A program made the translations under genes and the position numbers. From Membranipora membranacea (taxonomy: Eukaryota > Bryozoa > Gymnolaemata > Cheilostomatida > Membraniporidae): DNA of 60,000 nucleotides. The stretch covers positions 6,961,501 through 7,021,500 of the forward strand of contig OU612074.1 in the NCBI GenBank assembly GCA_914767715.1. Direction: 5' to 3'. Each line of letters opens with the position of its first letter. Position 1 is the first letter of the stretch. Below, in pieces: positions 22,310 through 34,895 of this stretch. The notes under the pieces are model-generated. The model searched no databases, had not been told where the DNA came from, and saw only the letters and a list, made by a program, of their open reading frames with translations.

Positions 22310-23899
22310 TCACTGCGTTTCATACCCAAGAATTGTCTGACAATTCTGTACAATTCTAGAATTGTCAGAAACTGACCTATATATCATTACCCAACCAGCA
22401 ACCATTATTGTGTAATTAACCCTGCCTGCTAAATAAATTACTTTCATTATTGACATTGTATAGCCATAGTATAAGCTTTTACAGTTCTAGTCAATATCAT
22501 ACAATTGGATATGCTGAAATGATTAGATATTGCTGTGCAAGGTAGCATCAAAATCTATATTGCGGGAGGCCCAGGTTCAGATCAGAACTTTGCTACTAAT
22601 AAAAATGTACAACATCGCTCCCCAGATGAGCGAGGAATTATTTTGTATCAACTGTCCTATATGCCTAAGTGGAGAGAAGTGATATGTGAATGAGGCCATA
22701 TTATCCACAGAACCACTGACTACTGAAAATATGCTGACTGATGCTAAAAAACTCAAACTTGGTGTCACAGCAAGTAGTATGAGTACTGATTATTGGCATA
22801 GTCTAAACTACGCTCCTTGTGTTTATTGAGAGTGAATGGCTTTCAGCTATTTCTATTTGTTGGCCAAAGATGCTCTGAGCATGGAGTTAGCTCTGAATGT
22901 TATGGTATATGGACTGAGGGAGGCAAAGGTAAATCAACTATCGTAAGCCTTGTATATATTCATTACCTGTCTACAAAGGAGCTCTTGATGTTATACTATA
23001 TAATTCTCAGCCATTATAAAGTGTACAGGAAGCAATTTTGGTATATTTCTCTCTCACTCTTGGATGGTAGTTCCCTAGTAGGTGGTGGCACTAGTACAGA
23101 TAGTATTAAAATGTTAGATTAGTGGCAACACTGTTTAAAGTAATAAATTTTAATCTGTCAGCTTGAGTGCCACAAGCAGGGAGGTAAGCCAATAACAGGC
23201 ATTATTACATAATTACCTTGATATCCTTGTTGTCAAAATTTTTAATTGTACATAGAAGTATAATTAACACTGTTTGTTAATCCTTCATACACATTCCATT
23301 GCACTTGTAACAAGTCATCATGACACACTTGTGGAATCAGAGAGACAGGAGTCATTGTAAGCTGACCTAACTTCCTGTCTTTTGCTGCTGATATGATAAT
23401 GAATGCCGTGAATTTTTAATTTCGCGAATATTCATTTTTATAATGATGGTTGTTTGGGTGTAAGTGCTGATCATGATCATTCTTTGACGGAAGGCATTGT
23501 GTGCAAGCGCCGCTAACCATTCAGCCACGACGCCAATAAGGTACTAGGTCGAATAAGCGCGGTTTGGATATTCCGTCCAAAAAGTCATTCGTCACAATCG
23601 GAATTTGACTTTAATGCCATTTCCATGGGGCGATTACTAACGAAATCCTTACATAATCGATCCATGGAACCATAGTGAATATCTATTCATTACAGCATAT
23701 CCAATTGTATGATATTGACTAGAACTGTAAAGGCTTATACTATGGCTATACAATATCAATAATGAAAGTAATTTATTTAGCAGGCAGGGTTAATTACACA
23801 ATAATGGTTGCTGGTTGGGTAATGATATATAGGTCAGTTTATGACAATTCTAGAATTGTACAGAATTGTCAGACAATTCTTGGGTATGAAGCGCAGTGA
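22310..23899. mobile_element. 1.59-kb element with 207-bp inverted arms (foldback/MITE-type)
   Basis: 22310-22516 and 23693-23899 are reverse complements differing at only a handful of bases, and both end in TCACTGCG at the outside. Each arm contains a 16-bp perfect palindrome, ACAATTCTAGAATTGT, and the near-palindrome GAATTGTCTGACAATTC. The 1.18-kb centre has a 101-codon plus-strand frame (22817-23122) with a GGKGKST stretch but no recognised transposase. A tRNA-like A-box sequence occurs near 23495-23530 on the minus strand. No clear target-site duplication flanks the arms. A non-autonomous cut-and-paste or foldback element is the best reading. Confidence 0.75.
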
Positions 23900-24960
23900 T
23901 CCCCACCTTTTTTGTTTAACCCGTGGGAAGAATTCCCCTACTTAGTGGTCAGAGCTGGGAATACCCGTACCAGAGTGCTCATAATTGTAGAGAGTTTCGG
24001 GTGATCCTGCAGCCAATTAGTCATAGGTGAGTGTGCTACCACCATGCACTGCAGTGAGATCTGCATTGGATTGAAAATGAAATTGTTTTTTTCGCCAAGC
24101 ATGCAAAATATCATAGAACCGTCGCTCACCTCAAGCATTTCCTTTCCACAATCACTGTACTGGAACCTAACTAACAATATAACAATATGTCATATTATAC
24201 CATCCTGATTATACAATACTTTTCTACATTAACTGATGTAAGCTCTAACAGAAGTTACTGCCTGTTAATTTCAAATATTATGCAAAATAAAAATTGACAT
24301 CCTAGAGATGAACCACAGTTTGTCAAATCTGCATAAAGCTGCTGAATGAATGATAAGTGTTGAAATTTTAATTTTGTGCTGGAGGATTATGCTGTTACAT
24401 TGTTAGGAAGCAGACCTCAATTTTTTTCAACTGTTGACTGTATACCTGTTGGCCGCCCTTTTACTTGATGTACATAGCAGTAAGGACCAAAAGTATACCA
24501 CAAAAATTGGCAGAAAACATGCTCTGGAACGTAAAAATAACATAATAGGACAGGTGCTTGAAATTAGGAGCAACACTATTTTTATTATCATCCATCCAAA
24601 CTTTAGGTCTGCGCCTGTGACCCATCAATGACAAATATGTGTGTTTATCAAACATCACAGATATGAAGAGCTACATGGAACTCTTTACTCTGTGACCATG
24701 TATAAACTTGATAAAAAAATGTGCCTCTGCAAGTGTTATTCTCCATTGATAACACCCAGACATCATTGCAGCTGTCACTGTTTAAATAACTTAGATGGAA
24801 AAATTCAGACTGATTTGCTTCCCTATAAATTATTCAGAAATTTGCACATGTGATAAAACAAAATATTAAGCGCGGGGGGGGGGGAAGACCAGCCAAATCA
24901 AATTTTTGACTAATTCAATTATTCTTCTGTTATCAGACATTTGTTGCTTAACGGGGAAGT
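23900..24960. other. Intergenic with unassigned short frames
   Basis: A minus-strand frame at 23938-24177 (79 codons) and plus-strand frames at 24434-24853 have no recognised motif. A run of ten or more G begins near 24872. Confidence 0.3.
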
Positions 24961-24989
24961 GATATTTGGGGGCAAGAAAAGACTGATCA

Positions 24990-25277
24990 AGTTATGACAG
25001 ATTTTTGATGTTCCAAGTTTATTTTACTTTGTTGAGGAAGTTCTAAAACCTATACTTCCCTGTATTAGATCATTGCCTTTATCTCTCCAACAATTAGTCA
25101 ATCAAAAAGCTCACATTGACTCATTGGTATGACAAAGTTCGCAAATTACAGCCTGATGCACTTCGATTGGCTTATGAATCACCCAACAAGCTTGATCATT
25201 ATAAAAAATCTTTTCAATTTAATCAGGAGGTTTTGTCTCAAAGGGATAATTTTGGGAGCCTTTTAAAATTTCCCTGA
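24990..25277 (+). pseudogene. Coding-like remnant of unknown family, frameshifted
   Basis: One frame (about 25003-25137) reads FDVPSLFYFVEEVLKPILPC and continues to LQQLVNQKAHIDSLV before a stop. A second frame overlaps it (25098-25277) and reads THWYDKVRKLQPDALRLAYE, then NKLDHYKKSFQFNQEVL, then a stop. Both have protein-like composition and abut at the point where a single frameshift would join them. There is no initiating methionine or splice context, and the family is not recognised. A transposon-encoded protein is likely. Confidence 0.4.
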
Positions 25278-28200
25278 CTTAAATTATATGTTTATATTAT
25301 ATTATATGTCTTGAAAATCAGGGTTGATAATTGATTCGGTTTTTGTTATAATGTTCGCCATCATGCTGTACTGTGACCTGAAAAAGTAAATTGAATTCAT
25401 TCGTATTTAGAACATGCTATCATGGTTATAGCAGTAGCAGCAGCAGTTATCATGCTATAGACATATAAACGACATATAAAAGCTGAACTGAACAATGATG
25501 CCCCTGAGTTCCGTATTTTATAAAAGAGATCTAAGGAATCACATATTATTAGATAATTAATTAGACTTTGATCTGTGAGCAAGGATGTTCCCTCAATGGT
25601 ACCTGTCACCATAGTCATCCTTGTCACCACCAATAGTACATAAATAAGACAATCACATAGCTGTCTAGAGTGTAGCTGACCTGTGTTGTCACACAAAGTA
25701 GTATCATGATTACTCTTACATATGTAAATAAATCAGGAGAAGTTGTGGTTCCACTGAAATTAAGCAGACAACTCCTAATTATTGACTATGAAATATGAAA
25801 TAATACTCACGTTTGCATCACAATGGAATTTTAGATAAGCACACTGATCAAAGCCTTTTAAAATCAACCTTAACCTGTCGAATCTTGTGATACATGTCAT
25901 CACACAACGTCACCGCTCAGGAATTCAAGAATTCGTAAAGAGGAATAGTATTTCAAGTGAGTGGAAGATAAATGACACTCAATAACGCCCAAAATTTTTA
26001 TGGGCGAAAGATAAGAGATCAACAGGAATGCCAGCTTTAAACCTAGTGTTTTTTGGATAAATCCTTCACTTTCAGGTTTCCCCTACTGGTGTAGGCTGTG
26101 ATTGGTCCCTGCTTACTACATCATGATTGGTCGATGGAGAGTACAGTTGTCACCAACCTCCAAATATATCGGGTAAGATATCTGACAATCTCTCTGGCTA
26201 CTAGTAGAACTGTGTGAGGGATTTTACTATCTACTAAGGCATTTGTTTTGGATTAACTAGACTTATAAGCTGAGACAAGAGATCCAGCTTAACATGATCA
26301 AGTTTGTCAACATTAAACACAGTTTTGAGTACTGCCAATCGTCCTTATCTTACTAATTATTTTATAATGTCTGTCGTTATCACAATAATAAGGACCTCAG
26401 CTGGTCGAAAAAAATCTGAACTCTAAAATCTGAAACTAAGACATATCACACTTATGTTGACAGAATCGAAAAGTTGCTCCTAATCACAATCAAAGTTTGC
26501 GAATAGTTTGACATCTACCACTATTACATGGCTATATTGGGCTGGTTATCTTGGTCAGCAACATGATCGCTTGTTTGTCAACACAAGTCATGATATTTTT
26601 TCATATTTTCTTGCCTCATGAACCCCTTGTGATGACCTCAGATTAAGTATACCTCATCGACCCCAGCGGTACATGAGTAAGAAGGGATTATGAGGCCATG
26701 GTTGAGAAGCGATATGGTATTTTTTTACATTCCGATCAAAGAATGAGCATTGTGATGACATCAGTACTTTTACATCCCATATGCGAGTAACAAGGAATAA
26801 GATCATGTGCCATTTTCCTAGCAGAGAGGCATAGTTAACAATTTGCATACTCTATCAATGTGTATGGAATTACACCTTCTTAGACATCTATTTTTCAATT
26901 CTCATTTATTTGTTTCCAACAGCTTTGTGGACAGGACAAAAGTCTACAGCTCAAGGTTGTTACATTGTTGAATAGTTTACCGCCATTTGCATTTTGTGTC
27001 CTTGATTAAGTTGCCAGATGTTTTCAACAAGAAACACAAACTCAAACCTTTGAAAAAGTTTGAGCCTGAGTCTCCTATCTATTTCAAAACTGTGTGGTGA
27101 AAATTCTCATTGCAAAAAATGAAAGGTCAAATTACCTGACTATAAGCTGCTAAGGGAAGATGAATAATTCACACACGCCCTTCACAGCATACGGACATAC
27201 CAGTGGTAGGTGAGAACCACAACAAAATGCCTCAGCTCATACATTTGGTGGTTTAGATTATCTGTGTACCTAAAATTGCGTAACAGATAAATATGATGTA
27301 CTGAATTTTTTATAGGATGAAATATTGGCTAAAACCCTGGATCGCAAAAAACTTGCCCAAATGAATCGTTCATGACGAAAAAGTAACTTTTTGCATTGCA
27401 ACAGGCTGTGGTTGTTTCTCCAAGATAACAAGTCAGATTGACTGCAAAAGAGGACAACAAGAGAATTTTTTTTTTTTTTTGATTATCACTAATCATAACA
27501 TTGTGTAACAGACATACATAGTTGACTTTTTATTTTACAAAAAAGAAATTGAGAAATAGAGCATCAAGCAAAAAATACTGCACCGCATGAATTACGCATG
27601 TCAACTAAGTTAAAGCACAGTCATAGGCGATGTTTGATTTTCCGAGTTAACAAGTCAGGTTGAATGCCAAAATAGGACCACTCAAAAAATTAGATAATTG
27701 AAGAAAATACAGTAGATTGCTGGAAAGCAGCATTGCTAGGGCGAAAACTTGATAAGTGGAGATCCAGCGTCGTCTACCTTTGTAGTCAAACAACTAAGAC
27801 AAATAAATCACTTGTACCCAAATCAGGCCTCACACACACTAGGTTATAACGCCAGTAGAACTGTGGGTGGGGACGGTGAGGATCGAGAAAAGATGTCACA
27901 GTCTTCTAACTAGTTTGAGGATAGGAACTGGTGAGATCCTTTAAAGAATTGATGGCATGACGTCTTCTCATTTATCCCTCCGCATTTTATAGTAAGGCCT
28001 TGTCACATAGTATAATCCTGATGAGTGATGATACAAAGCCATGAGAACCTTTCATGGCTTAAAAGGAAGGCAATGTACCGACCCTGTGATTGTCAACAAA
28101 AAGGAGAGTTTCCAAGAGAGGGGTGTGATTTCTTGCCTTTTATGAATTATTAGAAAGTGCTGACTATGTATTTGTCGGAATTTATAGGAGGACTTGGATC

Positions 28201-29764
28201 AACAACAGCTCAGCGTTCGGAAAGCTGATGAACAGGATTATCTTTAAGAATTTCTCTCATGGTTAATTTAGGTTTAGTATTTAAAAGACAGGAATATTCA
28301 TAAACAAAGCCTTCAGAACAACGGCTTTGGCATCTTTGTTGCTCAGAATATGGTTTTTGATTGACAAACTATGACTAACTATGTTTTGATGTCATCATTA
28401 TCAATCCGCTTGACCTGCGCATACCAAGGCACAGCAAGAATACATCTATCATTATAAGCGTTAGTTCAGAAAATCATTTTTTGCATTTCTCATTCATGAT
28501 TGGTAACTCAAAGGTTGTTTAGCAGGGTAACACATAGACACTGCATGAGTTATCATGTTGGGTAGCTTTATCAGACAAAACAAAGAACCATCTGATAGTC
28601 ATATAGAAAAGTTTGAGTCTATCAAATATAAAAAATCAACCAGCCAGACGGGGTACACAGATTTGTTGTGCAACATTTATACCAGTGGAGTAAAACTCAT
28701 TTTTTCTACCATGGGATCAAGTTTTAATGTCAATTTCCGAAATTCAATACACTAGAAGCCTGTTTGAGGCGCTGCCATCATGATTTACAATATATAGGTG
28801 GATAATGTCTAGGAAGCCTACAAATAACTAGGTTGTGTACCAGACATACATCAAGTGAGTATCAATTAGTACTTTATGTCCATTCATCAAGATAGAGAGC
28901 TCATTCAAGTATCCTCAGCTGTGATTTTTAATGCAATCAAGTTAATTTATGATGAATTTTCCTCTCCTTCCATATGAGCGGATAGCTCTCAATACATACA
29001 TGATTTTCTGTGGTATCTGAGAGATAGAAAGATATAATAAAAGTGGGCTAGGTACCTTTCATACAAGAGAACAAACTAATTCAAAAAATCCTAGGGTTTG
29101 CTGCGTGTTTATGACCGATTTGTTTGCAGTTTGCAAACAACATTAAATTCCACGATGTGCAAAAAATCTACCACAAAAAGGTATTGCATGGTACATTGCA
29201 CCAACATTGGTGGTGGTTCTTTTGTAACTTGAGGCAGGTCGCACTCTTAGCTGGAGGACAGCTGAACCTGATGACTTACAAGAGACAAATTATTAGCGAA
29301 CGAAATAACATTTTTTCTACACCTTAATAGTATTATCATTTTAAATGATATCTGTGCTGCATTTGATTACAGCTGGGAGTGAGAATCTGCTCCCCTTTGC
29401 AAAGAAATAAGAATGCGGTATGCATTCTTTGCAAGCAAATGAAAGTCAAGGATGAGTTACTGCAGCAAAAAAAATGGAACTTGCAAAAAAATTAATTCCA
29501 GTTAGAAATTGCTCAATGTGCGAATAAATTACCAAAATGATGATGCATTGCGACCTCTTCATTGCGCTGTAACACCAGAGTGGTTGATTTGTAATGTTAG
29601 GCAGAAAATTTTTTCATGAGGGGGAAGCTGAACAGACTGTCAATCCTTTAGCCGACAATGTACTACTGATGTAGGCATAGTCGAGGCACGTAGAGCCTTA
29701 ATATTAGCATCATACTGATGACTGCGGTCTGGGTGAACAAGCCCATTTAGACAACTTGGTCAAC

Positions 29765-31206
29765 TTCGATGATGGATCAAAAAGAAAATGTGTTACATAA
29801 GTTAATAATCGAGAAATTTACACAAAGATTTTCCTACCTGGGTATCCGCCGAGGGCTCAAAGATATATGTGTACCCTTACAGGACATAATAAACACCATG
29901 CTAACAACATCAGAATTTCCATGTGAATGGAAAAGTGCACAGATAAAACCGGTTCCTAAAATCTCCTCGCCTACTCAGTATACTCATCTACTTGCTCTTC
30001 CATCTTGGCAAGCTCTAAGAGGATGTAATAATAAATAAAATGAAAAAGAAAACTCTCAGAATTAGTAGACTCTAAACAATATGCGTACCAACCCAAGATT
30101 GGAACTGTGGACACATTAATACAGCTACTTGATGACTTTAGTGAAAACCTGGACAAAGCTAATACAAAATTTGTCCAACTAGCAGGGGTGGATTTCTCAA
30201 AAGCTTTTGACAGACTCCAGCCTAATCTCCTAGTCAATAAGATGAGAGGTCACTGTTTTAACGAGAACATCTCTGCTCTGGTTGCTGATTTCCTGCAAGA
30301 CAGACTCCAGACTGTAAGATGTGGCCTAGCCCAGTCGTCAAGCTATATATCATCTATGGTTGGAACACCGCAGGGCACTAAACTGGGCCCAATACTTTGG
30401 CTTATATACTGTAATGATCACAAAGTCCCCAATTTTTCTCATGTCAAATATGCTGACGACACGTCTTTTTATACAGCTGTATATTATGTAAACAATTTTA
30501 GTGCTATTTCACCAGCTATCGAAGCCACACAACGATGGTCTGAGGAAAATTCAAAGTTGCTGAATGATAGCAAAACTGTGATTATGAATGTATCATTATC
30601 TACCCATGTTAATTTTTCTCATGCAGTAAATGTAAATGAAAATCTTCTACTACCCAAACCTTATGTAAAATTTTTAGGAATTTATGTTGACCAAATGCTC
30701 AGTATTAACAAGCACATTGCTCACCTAGTCTCTAAATGCATGTCATTTTCTCATGCGTAAACTTAAATCAATCGGTCTCAATGAAACGGGTCTGAAGATT
30801 TTTTATATAACTAATATTAGATCAATTATATGCTATGCTATGCCAGCATTTTACACCTTTCTCTCTGATGGAAGCAAGGCTAGACTTGAGAATATACAGA
30901 GATCAGCCTTTAGGGGTATCCTCCCTGAATTTGAGTATGAGGAATGATGTATAGCTTTACAATTACCTCAGCTAATTGATTTTATTTTCTCTCTTTGTTG
31001 TAAACATATTAGTACCATTTTAGATGATGAATGCCACCTGTTACATCACAGGATTGTTTTAAACTAAACCCCAAGGATATCCTCTCGAATTGCTTACAAA
31101 TTCAGACCAAAACGTTGCAGAACAAACAAGCGACAGTCTAGCTTTTTCAACTATTTAATGACTTTTTATAACAACAATTTTCAATAAAATACAATAAAAT
31201 ACAATA
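29765..31206 (+). mobile_element. 5'-truncated CR1/L2-like LINE, reverse transcriptase region, defective
   Basis: The reverse transcriptase motifs run in order. Near 29900 are PL..IIN and WKSAQIKPVPK. From 30107 come GVDFSKAFDRL, GTPQGTKLGPILWLIYCND, KYADDTSFY with the catalytic aspartates, NDSKTVIMN and KFLGIYVDQML. From 30753 the thumb region reads IRSIICYAMPAFY, and near 31110 a C-terminal KRCRTNKR motif occurs in yet another frame. The open frame is broken by frameshifts near 29990-30055 and 30755 and by stops near 30946 and 31064. No endonuclease or ORF1 precedes it. The 3' end shows a short AATAAAATAC tandem repeat (about 31178-31206), as in CR1/L2-type elements. Copy B lacks this segment, so it inserted after the duplication. 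Confidence 0.8.
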
Positions 31207-32455
31207 CACTATCTTTTTGAACTCAAACTTCAATTGAAGGCAGAGTGGATCTTACATGATCTAGTACGATCCCATAGGATTGTAAGTTAGCAGCACAGGG
31301 ATTAAAACACAAAAGTCAGGGGCTCAGGGCATGGTGCCTGTATGTACATCTACAACTACAAAATATGAGCCTGAAAGACAATGTTCATTGGGTAAAACAC
31401 GCTTATCTTATTAGTCTCATCAAACCGAGCTAAACCCAGCATATATATATGTCTATTCATCGATATTTGCAAAGTCATATCGTATCACTGTACTGCATAG
31501 CAAACATGACTTATCAGCTACATTCTAACTGATAAACTTAAATTTTATTTCTGTGCTTTGTCTATGGCTTTGGCAGCAACAAGCAACTCAATCATGTATC
31601 AAATTTGCCCAAACAAAATTAATGTGAATGTAACAGCTATCAGAGTGATTGCTACGTATCGAAAATATGAAATGATGTGTGTGAGAATACCAATGGATGA
31701 GTAGCAGGAACACAAGATCGAGATAAAAAAAAAGCAGTCATTACCCTAAGCATGGCAGGCACTTTGTGTTCTGTTTTGGAATTGTTGCAGAAAAAATCTA
31801 TCATTCGGAAAAAAAAGCTACAGGAAAAAAGGTCTCTCAATTGATTATTCATGAGTGTGACTTTTTATCTGTCGGAGAGAAAAAAATCCTCACAGAAGCG
31901 AAAAATATAGTAAAACGGATGAGGGGTCGATTATTTCAAGTTATTTGCACAAGTTATTGAATACTAGTACAACGGATGGATTTCTTAGTAAATTTCCAGA
32001 GGCTAGACGATTTAAAAATTGCACTGTTAATACGACATTATGCTCACAATGAATATTCCATCCACATTTTCCACACCCCAGAACTTTTGACCGATTTGGA
32101 ACAACACACTAAAATGAATAAAGAAACTTCCAACAAAAGAAACCATGTATTAGAGATCAGTAAATTGTGTATGGCATCAAAATAACGTAAGATAAAATAA
32201 GATCAGAATATGAGTTACAGCTGCTATTAAAGCGCTCAGGTTCCACTTTGTGGTATACTGAGGGTGATGCCTTGTTCACAACTTACAGTCTAATTGTGAA
32301 CCAGCCTAAATATTGTGTTACCGAGTCACAGAGCAAGATAAGAGCAGGATTGAGCCTCAAGTGGAAGCATTTGTAGTCAGCAGCACAAAGCACCGGGTTT
32401 GTGTTATGAAAATGCAATCATTGTTATTTGGTTTGCACTCTACCTACACACCAAA

Positions 32456-34895
32456 CTATTGAGTCATGACTTCTTGATCTGGGTCGTATTGCACTACAGC
32501 CTTTTGGCTCTGCTGCCTTCTGTAAAGATAATCAGAAACTAGATATGCTGCATATACAGGTAGAGCCGCACAACCTATGTAGGAGATTGTCCCAAATTGA
32601 TATTCCTTGTGAAATTTCAAGGTTGATTAAAATCCAATGTCTTATCAATTTCCACGTCACAAAGCATGGGCGGCGAAATATCTGCCCCATGTTGCTCTCC
32701 GTTTGCAGGAAGGTCGGAGCACACCTGAGAGCCAACCGAATCCCAATAGTCAATGGACTGCAGTGGGATTCGAACCCAAAACCTTCAACATTTACATGCT
32801 AAAGGAACGACGCTCAAAGCAACTGAGCCAGCTCCTACTCCCATTGCCTATCAACTGATGTGGCAAAGCCTACTTGAAAATGAACTGAATTAAATCATAT
32901 TTAGTTACATTAATAATCATACCTGAAGCACAAGATTTTCTTCTTGAAGGAAACGATAACAATTATAACAGCAGTAAGTATGAGGAGAACAGTAACCAGT
33001 GCAGGTATCAACCAGCTCTCTATATCTGTAAAACAAGAACAGAAAACAGGTCAATACAAACTCAGTGAAATGTGGACTTCAAATCTTGTGAATTAGCACA
33101 GGGATTATAATCATACCTACAGGGTTTTAATTTCTAGGCATTGAGCAGTGCCGATCATTCGGGTCGTTATATGCTGGGGATATGACATTGTCATATATAA
33201 ATTGGATTCATTCTATTAGAATAGAAGGAGAATGTTTTCGAATTTGAAGGGCAGGTATAGATAGATAATACAATGATAAGCAAAGGACTTTGGCTCACTA
33301 GGGAAGAAAAAATTGCTCGTTTCATCTTCAGTGGGGACATAAATAAAGGAAATGCAAACAAAGCTTATGGGCTTATACTCCACCTTGTTATATATAAGAT
33401 CGGGGATTGCTTGCAATTGGCAAGGATTTGTAATGGGCACTAGAGCATTTCTGGCCGGATGCTCTACCCGACACTACTGCAACTGCTGGGAATCAAACGC
33501 TGACCTCATGCATTGAAAGACCCGCCCATTACCCGTTGAGCTATGACTGCACCCTGATTTAATATTGCGAGATAATATGCAAAGGAAGTTCAAATTATCA
33601 GAATGGTACTTTTACAATGAAAATTGAGGAACAAGCCATTTTCCACCCGTTTGATTAACATTCTTCAGTAAATGAGGTCAGAATTTTTTGGGTATAGTTT
33701 TATATCCTTGAAGGTTGATCAATTGACACCAGTTTTCTGATTTTATTTTATTCACACAAATTATAAAAAAAGATGCAAACAGTAACTTGGCAAGAAAAAC
33801 ATGAACCGCTCTTTGTTTCACAAAATAGTGTGGCATATAAAATGGGTACATATACATATACATGAATGGATAATATTTTATATAAACCAGTAAAGAAAAA
33901 ATTATGAACCAAAATCAGATGGAAGATAGTCATGTTGTTGATAAATTTCATTTTGATTTCTGCGACTTACACAGAAAAATTGCAGGAATGATACAAAGAA
34001 TAATAACAGTTTATTTATACCCTCAATTATATTTTTCTATTATAAAACTTCCAAGACCCCTTACATCTTGTGAGCTTTCTTAGCTACCTGAGAACTTAAA
34101 CGTTACCTTAGATTGAAAAATTATTACGAACTTGTGAATGCAGCCTAATTTCATATCCTAGGAGTGCTGAGTGATTTGGGTGTGAATTCAATATGTATAT
34201 TTATATATTCATCATCACCTTGGGTGCTAACTTGTCATTCATATTATATTGTCTTGCACCATATAAATGTACGATTATGCGGGTAATGTGCCCAGATTTT
34301 GCACATGACAGGCTGTAGGAAAACAAATGAGGTAGAGTAACTGATGGGTCAAGAAAGGGGTGATCTTTTACTCACAAGAACAGTTACGAGTAGCGCATGA
34401 GACGGACATTCAAATATCAACAATTTTTCAATCATAAGGAAAAGAAGAGTAGAATTCAGGGTGTTTATGAACACACCTGGACACGGAGGCTGGGAACTGA
34501 GCAGAGAACCGGAACGAAGCTGAGCCAGAGCTGGGTTGTGATGAAATGGCAATCTTCCCTCTTCTATCTACACATGCATAGACTGTTACTTAAACGACTA
34601 CATGTTAGATAGTAACCGGGTGGTGTGCCATCTCATGAGCAGATCTTAGGTTTTTTTATCATAACAATGGCAGTTGGTCGTCTAGGAAGCAAAGCGAATT
34701 AAATTTTACCAGCTGTGCATGAAGAATTTCCTATCCATTTTCCATCTTCATTGCATGTAAATGAATTGTTTCTGCTTCCATCAGGAAGATAGAATCCTTT
34801 TTTGCAATGAAATATGATAACAGTTTCGTACCTTCGATCTTTCAGCGGATCAATGATATCAAAAACGTTCTCAATTGGAAGGTCATTGCATTGCA
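32456..34895 (-). CDS. Sushi receptor 3' cassette A: sushi, TM and tail exons (partial gene)
   Basis: Minus-strand exons, 5' to 3': 34710-34895, 32923-33025, 32456-32519. Phases agree (1-1, 1-2, 2-stop). The first exon is one sushi domain (QCNDLPIENVFDI start, FHCKKGFYL, NNSFTCNEDGKWIG and a final C). The second is a TM helix (WLIPALVTVLLILTAVIIVI) followed by SFKKK. The third gives the tail QKAVVQYDPDQEVMTQ and a TAG stop. Upstream exons are not found next to it; the nearest matching donor on this strand is the sushi exon at 57898-58131, whose phase fits. The tail is nearly unchanged from cassette B, which argues that both are or were under selection. Confidence 0.75.
32700..32845 (-). repeat. 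tRNA-like SINE in cassette A intron
   Basis: On the minus strand, GGAGCTGGCTCAGTTGCTTTG is followed after about 40 bases by GGGTTCGAATCCC, a tRNA A-box/B-box pair. The same insertion is present in copy B at about 45480-45650, so it predates the duplication. Confidence 0.7.
33365..33560 (-). repeat. tRNA-like SINE, second family, copy A
   Basis: On the minus strand, GCAGTCATAGCTCAACGGGT and GGTCAGCGTTTGATTCCC form a tRNA-like A/B-box pair. The equivalent in copy B is about 46180-46375. The two copies differ by scattered substitutions. Confidence 0.65.

Noticed and set aside
31976-32185. 69-aa plus-strand frame in duplication copy A
   Set aside because: The collinear region of copy B (about 44730-44960) has stops in this frame, so it is not conserved coding.
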